A DNA stretch of 64,000 nucleotides from Polaromonas sp. JS666 (lineage in GTDB: Bacteria > Pseudomonadota > Gammaproteobacteria > Burkholderiales > Burkholderiaceae_C): assembly GCF_900103405.1 (NCBI RefSeq), contig NZ_FNHX01000001.1, positions 496,001 through 560,000 of the forward strand, in the 5' to 3' direction. Each line of letters opens with the position of its first letter. Position 1 is the stretch's first letter. A model generated the notes under the pieces. That model was not told the origin of the DNA. It did no database searches and saw only the letters and a list, made by a program, of their open reading frames with translations. Shown one piece after another: positions 24,374-33,442 of this stretch. The position numbers and the translations under genes are program-made.

Positions 24374-25726
24374 ATGACTCAACGCAAACTGCGCCTGGGC
24401 GCTTTCATCATGGCCACAGGCCACCACATCGCTGCCTGGCGCCATCCCGGCTCGCAGGTCGATTCGGGCGTCAACATCGACCATTACATCGAGGTGGCCA
24501 AAACCGCCGAACGCGGCCTGTTCGACCAGGTGTTTGTCGCCGACAGCCCGGGCATGGCCTTCCACGGCGACGACGAGGCCTTCAGCCGCCAGGGTCGGGT
24601 GTCCTATTTCGAACCGGTGACGCTGTGGGCGGCCCTGTCGGCCGTCACCAAACATATAGGCTTTGTGGCGACGGCCTCCACTACCTATGAAGACCCCTTT
24701 TTGCTGGCGCGCAAGTTCGCCTCGCTGGACCACCTCAGCAAGGGCCGTGCCGCCTGGAATGTGGTGACCACGGGCGCCGACAACGTCTACGGCAATTTCG
24801 GCCTGGACAAGCACCCCGAGCCCGCCGTGCGCTACGAACAGGCGCACGAGTTCATCGACGTGGTCAAGGGCCTGTGGGACAGCTTTGAAGACGATGCCTT
24901 CCAGCGCAACCCGGCGTCGGGCAAATACTTCGACCCGGCCAAGCTGCATGCGCTCAACCACGTGGGCAAGTACTTCAAGGTCAGCGGCCCGTTGAACCTG
25001 GAGCGCCCGCCGCAGGGCTACCCGGTGATCGTGCAGGCCGGCTCGTCCGAGCCCGGCCGCGAGCTGGCCGCGGCCTCGGCCGAAGCCATCTTCACCGCCT
25101 GGACCAGCCTGGCCGAGGCCCAGGCTTTCTACCGCGACGTCAAGGGTCGCCTGGTCAAATACGGCCGCCGGCCTGAACAACTGCTGGTGCTGCCGGGCAT
25201 CTCCCCGGTAATCGGCCGCACGCAGCAGGAAGCCGAGGCCAAGTGGGCCGAGCTGCAAAAGCTGATCCATCCCAGCGTGGGCCTGAACACGCTGCACACC
25301 TTCTGGCCCGGCGAGGACCTGACGAAGTGGAACCTGGACGCGCCGCCGCCCTACATCCCCGAGCCGCCGCCCGGGCAGAACAGCCGCGCCCATGTGGTGC
25401 TGGAACTGGCCAGGCGCGACAAGCTCACGGTGCGTCAGCTCTATGAATACCTGGCCGGCGCGCGCGGCCACTGGGTGGTGGTGGGCACGCCGCAGACCAT
25501 CGCCGACAGGATGCAGGAATGGTTTGAAAACGGCGCGGCCGACGGCTTTAACGTGATGCCGCCGGTGCTGCCCGAATCGCTCAATGATTTTGTCGAGCTG
25601 GTGGTGCCCGAGCTGCAGCGGCGCGGCCTCTTTCGCACCGAATACGAAGGCCGCACCCTGCGCGAAAACCTGGGCCTGGACCGGCCGGCCAACCAGTTCA
25701 GCGTCAAGGCGCAAAAGGTGGCCTAG
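24374..25726 (+). CDS. LLM-class FMN-dependent monooxygenase, NtaA/SnaA/DszA family
   Basis: 450-residue flavin monooxygenase of the bacterial luciferase fold that uses reduced FMN from a separate reductase. Family marks are LGAFIMATGHHIAAWRHP, FDQVFVADSPGM, the conserved ASTTYEDPFLLARKFASLDHLSKGRAAWNVVTT and PVIVQAGSSEPGRELAA. Length and motifs match DszA, NtaA and SnaA, which cleave C-S or C-N bonds. As the last gene behind an SfnR-type promoter with an SsuABC-like importer, an organosulfur substrate such as a sulfone or sulfonate is likely. The FMN reductase at 15934 could supply it. A strong terminator follows. Confidence 0.87.
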   Translation: MTQRKLRLGAFIMATGHHIAAWRHPGSQVDSGVNIDHYIEVAKTAERGLFDQVFVADSPGMAFHGDDEAFSRQGRVSYFEPVTLWAALSAVTKHIGFVATASTTYEDPFLLARKFASLDHLSKGRAAWNVVTTGADNVYGNFGLDKHPEPAVRYEQAHEFIDVVKGLWDSFEDDAFQRNPASGKYFDPAKLHALNHVGKYFKVSGPLNLERPPQGYPVIVQAGSSEPGRELAAASAEAIFTAWTSLAEAQAFYRDVKGRLVKYGRRPEQLLVLPGISPVIGRTQQEAEAKWAELQKLIHPSVGLNTLHTFWPGEDLTKWNLDAPPPYIPEPPPGQNSRAHVVLELARRDKLTVRQLYEYLAGARGHWVVVGTPQTIADRMQEWFENGAADGFNVMPPVLPESLNDFVELVVPELQRRGLFRTEYEGRTLRENLGLDRPANQFSVKAQKVA

Positions 25727-25774
25727 CCCTCATTTAGCTCACATTCATCAGGTCCCAGTGGGTGGGATTTTCAG

Positions 25775-25806
25775 GGCCTGCGGTTTCGCACCGCAGGCCT
25801 TTTTTT
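25775..25806. terminator. Intrinsic terminator between convergent sulfur operons
   Basis: A perfect 10-bp stem, GGCCTGCGGT and ACCGCAGGCC with loop TTCGC, is followed by TTTTTTT. It lies 48 bp after the monooxygenase stop and just past the stop of the dioxygenase on the opposite strand. Confidence 0.9.
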
Positions 25807-25815
25807 ATGCCAGCT

Positions 25816-26745
25816 TCAGGCGGCAACAGCCACAGCAGGCGCGGCGGCCTTTGCATGCGGCGTCGAGCGCCGGCCGTCCACGCTGACCGGCACATCGCCC
25901 GCCAGGGTCACGCGGCGCACCACGCGATGCTGGTCGCCGTAGTCGTTGATGGCGTAGTGCTGGGTCGCGCGGTTGTCCCAGATCACCACGTCACCCTGCG
26001 TCCAGCGCCAGCGCACGGTGTTCTCCAGGCGGACGATGTGCTCCTGCAGCACCGACAGCAGGTGCTGCGAATCGGCGCTCGAGTAGCCCACCAGCTTTTT
26101 GACGAAATGGCCTAGCACCAGCGCGCGTTCGCGTGTTTCCGGGTGCACGCGCACGACGGGATGTTCGGCCTCATGCAGGGTGCGGGTGAAGACCTCGCGG
26201 TAGTGCCTCGCGCCCTCGTCCGAGATGTCTTTTTCCGGGCGATGCGCGGCATAGTCGTAATCGTTGCCGTGCACGGCCCAGAGCTTGTCGGCCAGCTCGC
26301 GCAGCGCCGGCGGCAGCCCCTGGTAGGCCGCGGCCGTGTTGGCCCAGACGGTGTCGCCGCCCCAGGGCGGGATCACCACGCCGCGCAGCACCGAGATCTT
26401 GGGCGGTGCGACCGCGAAGGTCACGTCGGTGTGCCAGGAGTTGGCGCGCCCACCGTGCGCCGAGTCGAGCTCCAGGATAAACCCCGTGCCCTCGCGTGTG
26501 GGCACCGTCGGGTGCGCCACCGGGTCGCCCAGGCGCTGGGCAAAGGCTTCCTGGGCGGCGTCATCAAGGTGCTGCTGGCCGCGCAGGAACAGCACCTTGT
26601 GCCTGAGCAGCGCCTGGTTGAGCGCCACCACGGTGTCGCCGGAAATGTCCGCCGACAGCCGCAGGCCGCGCACCTCCGCGCCTATGCGGCCGGCCACCGG
26701 CGTGATGTCGAGGATGGGATGTGATGGGGAATGGAGCTGGGTCAT
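25816..26745 (-). CDS. TauD/TfdA-family dioxygenase (alkylsulfatase AtsK-like)
   Basis: 309-residue Fe(II)/2-oxoglutarate dioxygenase. The iron-binding HTD is in SWHTDVTFAVAPPKISVLRG, the distal His is in WDNRATQHYAINDYGDQHR, and the 2-oxoglutarate Arg is in VVRRVTLAGDVP. The SWHTDVTF...GGDTVWANTAAAY pattern resembles alkylsulfate/taurine dioxygenases. I chose the ATG at 26745 with GAAAGG before it; the frame is open far upstream but only as a shadow of the next gene. It follows the haloperoxidase-like gene by 50 bp and probably shares its sigma-54 promoter. Cleavage of a sulfonate or sulfate ester to free sulfite or sulfate is expected. Confidence 0.86.
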   Translation of the reverse strand: MTQLHSPSHPILDITPVAGRIGAEVRGLRLSADISGDTVVALNQALLRHKVLFLRGQQHLDDAAQEAFAQRLGDPVAHPTVPTREGTGFILELDSAHGGRANSWHTDVTFAVAPPKISVLRGVVIPPWGGDTVWANTAAAYQGLPPALRELADKLWAVHGNDYDYAAHRPEKDISDEGARHYREVFTRTLHEAEHPVVRVHPETRERALVLGHFVKKLVGYSSADSQHLLSVLQEHIVRLENTVRWRWTQGDVVIWDNRATQHYAINDYGDQHRVVRRVTLAGDVPVSVDGRRSTPHAKAAAPAVAVAA

Positions 26746-26795
26746 GGAATGCCTTTCTGGGGTGTGCAATAGGGGGAAATCGCGGGACCGGATAC

Positions 26796-28586
26796 TCAGA
26801 CAACGGCCCGCGTACCGTCGAACCGCGTGAAGGAAAAACCTTCGAAGGGCTCGCGAAAACTGGCCTTCTGTTCGCGCAGCAGGCTGATGACAAGGGCCTC
26901 GCCCTGGGCATAAGAGGCCGCCGCGTCGGACCGCCAGTGGATGCCGGCCCAGCACCGCCCGGAGCCGTAGTTCAGCGCCAGCTTGTTGAGCTCGCCGCCC
27001 AGGGTCAGCGGTGGCCCCTGGTAAGGAATCAGCCGGGTCGGGTCGGCCGGGTCGGGCTGCACCGGGTTGGGAAACGGCTGGGATTCGTCGTAAAAGGCCT
27101 TGAGCAGCGTGGCCGTGACCGCGCCTATGATGGCCGCGCCGCCCGGGTACGAGGAATGGATGGGCGCGCCTTCTGGATACACCTGCGAGAGCAGGAAGCT
27201 GCCGTTCTTTGCGCGGCTGCGCTCCAGTGCCTGGGAATCCAGCAGCGCCGCGTGGATCGGGTAGTCGCTGGCACCATTGGCCAGCCGGTGGTGCACCAGG
27301 CCGCCAAACGCCTCGGGCCGCAGCACGCGCTGGGCATACCACTTCTGGTAATAGTTGATGCGGATTCCCAGCGAGGCAGCCAGCGAAAGAATGGACTGGA
27401 AGTAGGCCGCGCCAAAGGTGCCGGAGGCGCCGCCCTGCGTCTTCGACCTCAGGTAGGGATTGTTGGGCGCCAGCGGTATCTGCGCACCCGGGTAGAGCCC
27501 GCCGTAGCCGGGGTCGGCGGTGGACGCGGGCGTGCTGAGCAGCTGGTTGCCGATGACGGTGAAGGCAGCAGGGGCATGCGCGTAGGCGGCCAGGTCGCGG
27601 CCGGTGGCGATATAACGCAGGGTCGGGTCCTGGGTGATCCGTCCGCGCGGCGCATTGCCGTTTTGCACATGCAGCCATTCATCGTAGGCCGTCAGAAACT
27701 CGCTGGCCGGGGCGTAGCCGCGAATGCGGGCGGACAGGCTCTGCGGCCCGAAGGGCACGTCGCGGTAGAAGAACTGCGAAATCACCGGGCCGTCCACAAC
27801 GCCGGGCGGCGTGACCCAGCGGCCCGTGCGGCCGCTGGGGTCTTTCGCATCAACATACAACGCCGCGCCGCGAAACAAGGTCTGCGGCGTCACGCGGCCG
27901 TTGATTTTCGGGCCGTGAAAATCAGGCGCGCGGCTGATCTCTTCGGCGGCCAGCAACACGTCCTTGTGGCTGGTGCCGTCGCGGTATTCGCTCAAGGGCA
28001 CGTCGCGCAACAGCGATTTCCAATACAGCTCGATGGCTTCACCAGCGCGCGCCGCGCTGGCCAATGCCGGCGCTGGCGGCAAGCTGAATTGCCCGGCGTT
28101 CAGCCCGTCGAGGCTGACCGCCAGCGTGCCCACCGGGTTGAGCAGCTTGCGCGTGCCGCCCAGCGGGATCTTCTCGAAGTCGGCCGGCTCGCGCGAGGCG
28201 AATGCCGCGGTGGCCAGTTTCCATGCAGCCGGGTCCACTTCGCCGCGGGCATTGTGCGGCAAGGCACGGCTATCCGAACCTATCCTGTTCGGGTAGCGGT
28301 CCTCATCGCCATTGGTGGGATGCGGCGGGATGGGCAGCTCGGCATTCGCCTTGGCCAGGCCGGTACGCAAGGCCGATGCGCGCTGGCGAAAGTGTTCGTC
28401 ATAGGCATGCTCCGCCGTGGCGCTGCCCTGCGCCGCCGCGGGCAGCGCGGTTAACAGGGCCGGAGCCGCCGCCGTGGCGGCCAGGCCGGCGAGGCCGGCG
28501 CCGGCCTGGCCAAGAAAGCCGCGCCGCGGGAGGTTCTGCGGCGCGCCGCTGGAATCGCTGAGGGTGCTTGGGATGTGCTGGGACAT
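26796..28586 (-). CDS. Vanadium-haloperoxidase-like protein with altered active-site loop, Tat-exported
   Basis: 596-residue protein of the vanadium haloperoxidase/PAP2 superfamily. Residues 21-52 are a twin-arginine signal (RRGFLGQ then hydrophobic, ending AAA). By comparison with algal bromoperoxidases, the vanadate ligands map to K415 and R423 (KWYAQRVLRPE) and R544 and H550 (GRCWAGIHWRSD), with an accessory H477. The family PSGHA loop, however, reads P481-GGAA, so the serine and the general-acid histidine are replaced by Gly482 and Ala484. Halide oxidation may therefore be weak or lost. It follows a candidate sigma-54 promoter just downstream of sfnR and precedes a TauD-like gene, which points to sulfur scavenging rather than halogenation. 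ATG 28586 chosen. Confidence 0.85.
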   Translation of the reverse strand: MSQHIPSTLSDSSGAPQNLPRRGFLGQAGAGLAGLAATAAAPALLTALPAAAQGSATAEHAYDEHFRQRASALRTGLAKANAELPIPPHPTNGDEDRYPNRIGSDSRALPHNARGEVDPAAWKLATAAFASREPADFEKIPLGGTRKLLNPVGTLAVSLDGLNAGQFSLPPAPALASAARAGEAIELYWKSLLRDVPLSEYRDGTSHKDVLLAAEEISRAPDFHGPKINGRVTPQTLFRGAALYVDAKDPSGRTGRWVTPPGVVDGPVISQFFYRDVPFGPQSLSARIRGYAPASEFLTAYDEWLHVQNGNAPRGRITQDPTLRYIATGRDLAAYAHAPAAFTVIGNQLLSTPASTADPGYGGLYPGAQIPLAPNNPYLRSKTQGGASGTFGAAYFQSILSLAASLGIRINYYQKWYAQRVLRPEAFGGLVHHRLANGASDYPIHAALLDSQALERSRAKNGSFLLSQVYPEGAPIHSSYPGGAAIIGAVTATLLKAFYDESQPFPNPVQPDPADPTRLIPYQGPPLTLGGELNKLALNYGSGRCWAGIHWRSDAAASYAQGEALVISLLREQKASFREPFEGFSFTRFDGTRAVV

Positions 28587-28615
28587 GAAGACCTTGAAAA
28601 AAGAATGAAGGTGTG

Positions 28616-28652
28616 ACAGCCGGCATGCCAACAGCGAGGCTGTGGCATGCCG
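28616..28652 (-). promoter_or_regulatory. Candidate sigma-54 promoter overlapping a perfect inverted repeat
   Basis: On the minus strand TGGCATGCCGGCTGT (28630 to 28616) has the -24 GG and -12 G of a sigma-54 promoter in correct spacing, though the -12 box is CTGT rather than TTGC. The predicted start is near 28605, 20 nt before the haloperoxidase ATG. The -24 box overlaps one arm of a perfect inverted repeat, CGGCATGCCA (28621-28630) and TGGCATGCCG (28643-28652). A weak half-site resembling the 21504-21535 element lies at about 28714-28737. Confidence 0.5.
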
Positions 28653-28812
28653 CCCAGTTACTGCAGAAGCCATGCCAGCAAAACCGGCCTGTGGAGGGGG
28701 AATTTGGCGTCCCGGCTGCTGGAAAACAAACAGCGCCGCGACGAATGCAGCACAGCGCTCATTGCCCTGCGCAAAACGCAGCAGCTTGGGCAGCCGCCGG
28801 GCCGCGAGTGGC

Positions 28813-29946
28813 TCAGCCTGCGGTCGCCGATGCCAACGATGCCGCCGGCTCAGAAACCTCATGCGCTGCATCGAGCAGGCCATGACGCTTGAGCAGGGTT
28901 CGCAGCACATTGCGCGACAGGCCCAGCCGGCGCGCGGTGTGCACCTGGTTGCCGCCGCACAGTTCATACGCGGTCCTGACCAGGGTTTCCTCGACCTGGT
29001 TGAACAGCTCAGGCTGCTCGGCGTTCATGCGCTGCAGCAGTACTTCGCGCAGCGCATCGGATGGGGGAGCAGGAACAAGATCAACGGCGGTGTCTTCGCC
29101 CTGCGCTACCGCCGGTGCCGGCTTGCGGCCGCGCGATGCGCCGGCGACCGAGCGCTGTATCACCTGCAGGTCCACCGCCGTCAGGACGCTGTTGGGCGCC
29201 ACAATGAGCGCGTAATGCACGACGTTTTCCAGCTCGCGGATATTGCCCGGCCAGTCGTGCGCCAGCAGGGCCTGCTCGGCGTCGGGCGACAGCCTGGCGC
29301 CTGTGACGCCCAGGCGCTGCGAATAACTGGCCAGGAAGTGCCGCGCCAGCGGCAGGATGTCGCCGGGGCGCTCATACAGCGGGCGCAACTCCAGCGTGGC
29401 CACGCTGATGCGGTAATAAAGGTCGGCGCGGAAGTGGCCGGCGGCCACCGCGTTGCGCAGGTCGACATTGGTCGCGGCAATCAGCCGCACATCCAGCGCG
29501 ATGGGCTTGCGCGAGCCCAGGCGCACCACCTGGCGCTCCTGCAGCACACGCAGCAGCTTGACCTGCAGGGCCAGCGGCAGGTCACCGATCTCGTCAAGAA
29601 AGAGCGTGCCGCCGTTGGCGGCCTCGAACCAGCCCGCGCGCGCCTGCGAGGCGCCGGTGAAGGCGCCGCTTTCGTGGCCGAACAGCTCGGCATCGATCAG
29701 CGCTTCGCTGAAGGCGCCGCAGTTGACCGCCAGGAAAGGTCCGCGCCGCCCGCTGCCCTGGTGCACGCGGCGCGCCAGCAATTCCTTGCCGGTGCCGGTC
29801 TCGCCGATGACCAGCACCGTGGCGTCCGTGGGCGCGACCTGCTCGACGCGCGCCAGCAGCGCGACCGAGCCCGGGTCCTCGAACACCAGCGCCTTGGCGC
29901 GTATGGACAAAGCGCCGGCATCAGGAAGCGTCAGCAGCTGCGACAT
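28813..29946 (-). CDS. sfnR: Sigma-54-dependent activator, SfnR type
   Basis: 377-residue enhancer-binding protein without a sensory domain, like SfnR of Pseudomonas, which activates sulfone-use genes. After about 25 residues the AAA+ domain begins: Walker A GETGTGKE (48-55), the sigma-54 contact loop GAFTGA (94-99), Walker B GGTLFLDEI (112-120), then RADLYYRISVATLELRPL and WPGNIRELENVV. The C-terminal Fis-type helix-turn-helix is GNQVHTARRLGLSRNVLRTLLKRHG. With no receiver or GAF domain, its activity is probably set by its amount, tied here to methionine uptake because it lies 29 bp after metQ. Targets are likely the promoters at 21577 and 28616. Confidence 0.88.
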   Translation of the reverse strand: MSQLLTLPDAGALSIRAKALVFEDPGSVALLARVEQVAPTDATVLVIGETGTGKELLARRVHQGSGRRGPFLAVNCGAFSEALIDAELFGHESGAFTGASQARAGWFEAANGGTLFLDEIGDLPLALQVKLLRVLQERQVVRLGSRKPIALDVRLIAATNVDLRNAVAAGHFRADLYYRISVATLELRPLYERPGDILPLARHFLASYSQRLGVTGARLSPDAEQALLAHDWPGNIRELENVVHYALIVAPNSVLTAVDLQVIQRSVAGASRGRKPAPAVAQGEDTAVDLVPAPPSDALREVLLQRMNAEQPELFNQVEETLVRTAYELCGGNQVHTARRLGLSRNVLRTLLKRHGLLDAAHEVSEPAASLASATAG

Positions 29947-29975
29947 GCGCGCGCCTCAGGCCTGGGGGGTTTGCT

Positions 29976-30770
29976 TCAGAAGCCGGCCAGCACCGCGCCC
30001 TTGAACTCGGCCTGCACAAACTTGCGGATTTCTTCCGAGTGGTAGGCCTTCACGAGCTTGGCGACCCAGGGCTTGTCCTTGTCCTGCTCACGCACGGCCA
30101 GCAGGTTGACGTAAGGCGACTTGGCCGCTTCCTGCGCGATCGCGTCCTTGGGGTTGAGGCCTGCCGACAGCGCGTAATTGGTGTTGACGGCCGAGGCGTC
30201 CAGGTCGTCCAGCGAGCGCGGCAGCTGCGCGGCGTCGAGTTCCACAAACTTGAGTTTCTTGGGGTTCTCGACCACATCCAGCGGCGTGGCCTTGAGGCCG
30301 GCGTCGGGCTTGAGCTTGATCAGGCCCTTGTCCTGCAGCACCAGCAGCACGCGCCCGCCATTGGTCGGGTCGTTGGGGATGCCGAAGCGCGCGCCTTCTT
30401 TCAGCTCGGCCAGGCTTTTGACTTTCTTGGAATACAGGCCGATCGGGAAGTTGACGGTATAGCCCACATTCACAATCTTGTAGCCGCGGTCCTTGACCTG
30501 CTGGTCCAGGAAGGGCTTGTGCTGGTAGCTGTTGGCGTCCAGGTCGCCAGCGGCGAGCGCGGCGTTGGGCTGGATGTAGTCGCTGAACTCGACGACCTGG
30601 ATTTTGAGGCCGTCTTTTTCGGCGATCTTTTTGACCTGCTCAAAAATCTGCGCGTGCGGGCCGGCGGTGACGCCTATCTTGAGAGGCTTGTCCTGTGCCA
30701 GCGCGGCGGAGGAGAAAGAGGCGGCCAGCGCGAGTGCGATGGCGGATTGGATGAGAGTGCGTTTGTTCAT
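29976..30770 (-). CDS. metQ: MetQ, methionine-binding periplasmic protein (NlpA family)
   Basis: 264-residue receptor for methionine import. The signal peptide is MNKRTLIQSAIALALAASFSSAALA with an A-x-A cleavage site and no lipobox Cys, unlike E. coli MetQ. The mature protein shows LKIGVTAGPHAQIFEQVKKIAEKDGLKIQVVEFSDY, then NPTNGGRVLLVLQDKGLI-type ligand strands and FVQAEFKGAVLAGF. It is 104 bp after metI, and sfnR follows by 29 bp, so a methionine importer and a sulfur activator share a transcript. Confidence 0.92.
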   Translation of the reverse strand: MNKRTLIQSAIALALAASFSSAALAQDKPLKIGVTAGPHAQIFEQVKKIAEKDGLKIQVVEFSDYIQPNAALAAGDLDANSYQHKPFLDQQVKDRGYKIVNVGYTVNFPIGLYSKKVKSLAELKEGARFGIPNDPTNGGRVLLVLQDKGLIKLKPDAGLKATPLDVVENPKKLKFVELDAAQLPRSLDDLDASAVNTNYALSAGLNPKDAIAQEAAKSPYVNLLAVREQDKDKPWVAKLVKAYHSEEIRKFVQAEFKGAVLAGF

Positions 30771-30874
30771 GGTGTTTCCTTTGGATGAATTAAAAAATCT
30801 TGTCCCCTCCTCCCCTGGGAGAGAGAGAAATTCAGGGAGTCAACATCGCCGTTGATGGGTGATAAAGGTTTCGC

Positions 30875-31540
30875 TCATTTATGGCTCAGCCTGCGCACAG
30901 CCCAGTCCCCCAGGCTTTGCACCGCCTGCACAAACAGGATCAGCACCAGCACCACCGCCAGCATGACTTCGGGCAAAAAGCGCTGGTAGCCGTAGCGGAT
31001 ACCGAGGTCGCCCAGGCCACCGCCGCCAATCGCGCCGGCCATGGCCGAATAACCGGTCAGGCTCACAAAGGTGATGGTCAGGCCGGCGACAATGCCGGGC
31101 AGCGCCTCGGGCAGCAGCACCTTGAGCACAATCTGCCGCGTGGTCGCGCCCATGGCCTGCGCGGCTTCGATCAGGCCGTGATCCACCTCGCGCAGCGAGG
31201 CCTCCACCAGGCGCGCGATAAAGGGCGCAGCCGCAATCGTGAGCGGCACCACGGCGGCCGCCGTGCCTATGGACGAGCCGGTCAAAAAGCGCGTGAGCGG
31301 GATGATGGCCACCAGCAGGATGATGAAAGGCGTGGAGCGCACGGCGTTCACCAGGCCGCCCACCACGCGGTTCACACCCGCGTTGCGCAGCACACCGCCC
31401 TCATCAGTCAGGCGCAAAAACACGCCCAGCGGAATCCCTATCAGCGCGCCGACCAGGCCCGAGATGCCGACCATCACGATGGTCTCCCACAGCGAGCTCA
31501 CAAACAGCTCCAGCAGGGCTTGCGAAAAATTACTGAACAC
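30875..31540 (-). CDS. metI: MetI, methionine ABC transporter permease
   Basis: 221-residue membrane permease with five hydrophobic segments. It keeps the MetI stretches [23 protein letters not shown] and [38 protein letters not shown], the MetN-contact loop. The start is GTG at 31540, inside the 3' end of metN (11-bp overlap). Confidence 0.92.
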   Translation of the reverse strand: MFSNFSQALLELFVSSLWETIVMVGISGLVGALIGIPLGVFLRLTDEGGVLRNAGVNRVVGGLVNAVRSTPFIILLVAIIPLTRFLTGSSIGTAAAVVPLTIAAAPFIARLVEASLREVDHGLIEAAQAMGATTRQIVLKVLLPEALPGIVAGLTITFVSLTGYSAMAGAIGGGGLGDLGIRYGYQRFLPEVMLAVVLVLILFVQAVQSLGDWAVRRLSHK

Positions 31541-32597
31541 TGGCGAGCCTCCCGGTCAAATCCGCGCCGACTTCATCGACATGCACACCGGCACCGCGCA
31601 AATGCGCCACCGCCGCGCTGAGCTGCGCACGCGCGCCGCGCGCGAACACCGCGAGCGAGCCGAAAGGCTTGCCCTGGATTTCATCGACCTGGCCGTGCAC
31701 GATAGAGAGATCTATGCCGAAGCGGCGAATCACATCCGACAGCAGCGGCCGGTCCGATTCATCGCCCGCAAACGCCAGGCGCAGCAGTTGGCCTTCTTCG
31801 GCATGCTCGGCACTCATCAGCGTGCGTATGCGCGCAAGCACACTGTCGGGCAACTCCTGCGGCACGATCTCGGCGATCAGGCTGCGTGTGGTTTCATGTT
31901 GCGGGCGCGTGAAGACGTCTATCACCGGCCCGCTTTCCACGATACGGCCGGCATCTATCACCGCGACGCGGTCGGCCACCTGCTTGATGACCTGCATCTG
32001 GTGGGTGATCAGCACGATGGTCAGGCCGAACTCCTTGTTGATCTGCCGCAGCAGGCCCAGGATGGAGCGCGTGGTTTCCGGGTCCAGCGCCGAGGTGGCC
32101 TCGTCCGACAGCAGCACCTTGGGCCGGTTGGCCAGCGCGCGCGCAATGCCCACGCGCTGCTTTTGCCCACCGCTGATCTGCGCCGGGTAGCGGTCCGCCA
32201 GGGCGCTCAGGCCCACCAGGTCCAGTAGCGGCCCTACGCGCGCCTTGATCTCATCGGCCGGCAGCCCGGCGATTTCCAGCGGCAAGGCCACGTTGCCGTA
32301 GACCGTGCGCGACGAGAGCAAGTTGAAGTGCTGGAAGATGATGCCGATGTCGCGGCGCGCCACACGCAGCGCGTCGCCGCCCAGCGAGCTCAGCTCGCGA
32401 CCGCCCACCACCACCTGCCCGGCGGAGGGCCGGTTCAGCAGGTTGATGACCCGCACCAGAGAACTTTTGCCGGCACCGCTGCGGCCGATGATGCCGTAGA
32501 CCTCGCCCGGCCGGATGTGAAGGTCGACACCCCTGAGTGCTTCGACCGGGCCCGTGGGGCCCTGGTAAGTTTGAACAATACCTTTGAGTTCGATCAT
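31530..32597 (-). CDS. metN: MetN, methionine ABC transporter ATPase
   Basis: 355-residue ATPase. Walker A is [18 protein letters not shown], the signature is [15 protein letters not shown], Walker B is [16 protein letters not shown], and the H-loop is [15 protein letters not shown]. The C-terminal ~100 residues form the NIL domain, which in MetN proteins binds methionine and inhibits transport. It is the first gene of the metN-metI-metQ-sfnR operon, with GGGAT before the ATG. Confidence 0.93.
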   Translation of the reverse strand: MIELKGIVQTYQGPTGPVEALRGVDLHIRPGEVYGIIGRSGAGKSSLVRVINLLNRPSAGQVVVGGRELSSLGGDALRVARRDIGIIFQHFNLLSSRTVYGNVALPLEIAGLPADEIKARVGPLLDLVGLSALADRYPAQISGGQKQRVGIARALANRPKVLLSDEATSALDPETTRSILGLLRQINKEFGLTIVLITHQMQVIKQVADRVAVIDAGRIVESGPVIDVFTRPQHETTRSLIAEIVPQELPDSVLARIRTLMSAEHAEEGQLLRLAFAGDESDRPLLSDVIRRFGIDLSIVHGQVDEIQGKPFGSLAVFARGARAQLSAAVAHLRGAGVHVDEVGADLTGRLASVQ

Positions 32598-32697
32598 GAA
32601 ATCCCGCTGACTTTTGCCGCCTTCGCGTTTCTTGTGGAAAACCGCGAGGCGCTTTTTTTTGAACAGACAGAGAATGTAGAAGCCTAAAACTCAAACT

Positions 32698-32815
32698 CAA
32701 AAGAATATTAAATAGGTTAATTAGATGAAATTCATTCTATGTAAATAATTGCACCCGGCATCAATAGGGATGGACAATTTATACCCGGGTGTTATAGAAT
32801 TAATTCATCCGGATT
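32698..32815. promoter_or_regulatory. AT-rich divergent control region of metN and the DUF2239 operon, with shared motifs
   Basis: The 257 bp between metN and the DUF2239 gene are strikingly AT-rich. They hold CAAAAGAATAT (32698-32708), identical to the site at 12072, and AATTCATCCGGATT (32802-32815), one mismatch from the site at 12092. A short repeat CACCCGG/CCGGGTG (32752-32791) lies between. No SAM riboswitch fold was recognised. Confidence 0.5.
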
Positions 32816-32854
32816 AAATTAGTCCTTTTTCTTGACCTTATCGAGCCTGTTGCC

Positions 32855-33442
32855 ATGCCCTCCCAGCCCTCCTCCGACATGTCCCCTCGCCTGGTCGCCT
32901 TCTCAGGCTTCCGGCAAGTCGCCGCCGGCGACCACGCGCAGGTCCTCAGCGCGCTGCGAAAGCTGTCTGCCACCGAAGAGCTGCTGCGTGTTTTCAACGA
33001 CGCCACCGGCGAACGCATAGACCTGGACTTGCGCCCCGAGGCGGATTTGCCGCTCTCGCCCGCCACCGCTGAAGCGCCGCCAAGCTCCGCCGCGCGCCCC
33101 GTGGGCCGGCCCAAACTCGGCGTGGTCGCGCGTGAAGTCACGCTGTTGCCGCGGCACTGGGAATGGCTGGGCAGCCAGCCCGGCGGCGCCTCGGTCACGC
33201 TGCGCCGCCTGATTGATGAATCGCGCAAGGCCAGCGAAGGCCGGATCAGCGTACGCACCTCGCGCGAAAACGCCTACCGCTTCATGAGCGAAATGGCTGG
33301 CGACTTGGCGGGCTTTGAAGAAGCCAGCCGCGCGCTGTTCGCGGGCGACAAGCCCAAGTTTGAAGGCCTGGTCGCGCCATGGCCGCAAGACGTGCGCCTG
33401 CAGCTGGCGAAGCTGGCGGCAGCCGGCTGGAGCGCCGAATGA
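32855..33442 (+). CDS. DUF2239 family protein
   Basis: 195 residues matching DUF2239 as I recall it: RLVAFSGFRQVAAGDHAQVLSALRK near the start and GRPKLGVVAREVTLLPRHWEWLGSQPGGASVTLRRLIDE in the middle, the latter resembling a ribbon-helix-helix-like conserved core. No function is established. The start could also be the ATG at 32879. Its stop overlaps the start of the MATE exporter (ATGA), so the two are coupled. Confidence 0.8.
   Translation: MPSQPSSDMSPRLVAFSGFRQVAAGDHAQVLSALRKLSATEELLRVFNDATGERIDLDLRPEADLPLSPATAEAPPSSAARPVGRPKLGVVAREVTLLPRHWEWLGSQPGGASVTLRRLIDESRKASEGRISVRTSRENAYRFMSEMAGDLAGFEEASRALFAGDKPKFEGLVAPWPQDVRLQLAKLAAAGWSAE

Noticed and set aside
26746..27678. In-frame upstream extension of the TauD-like gene giving a 620-residue protein
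   Set aside because: The extension runs through the haloperoxidase-like gene in another frame; the family start and a ribosome site fit ATG 26745.
32598..32854. Possible SAM or other riboswitch in the metN leader
   Set aside because: No conserved riboswitch core or terminator-antiterminator pair was recognised; the region is short and AT-rich with only small inverted repeats.
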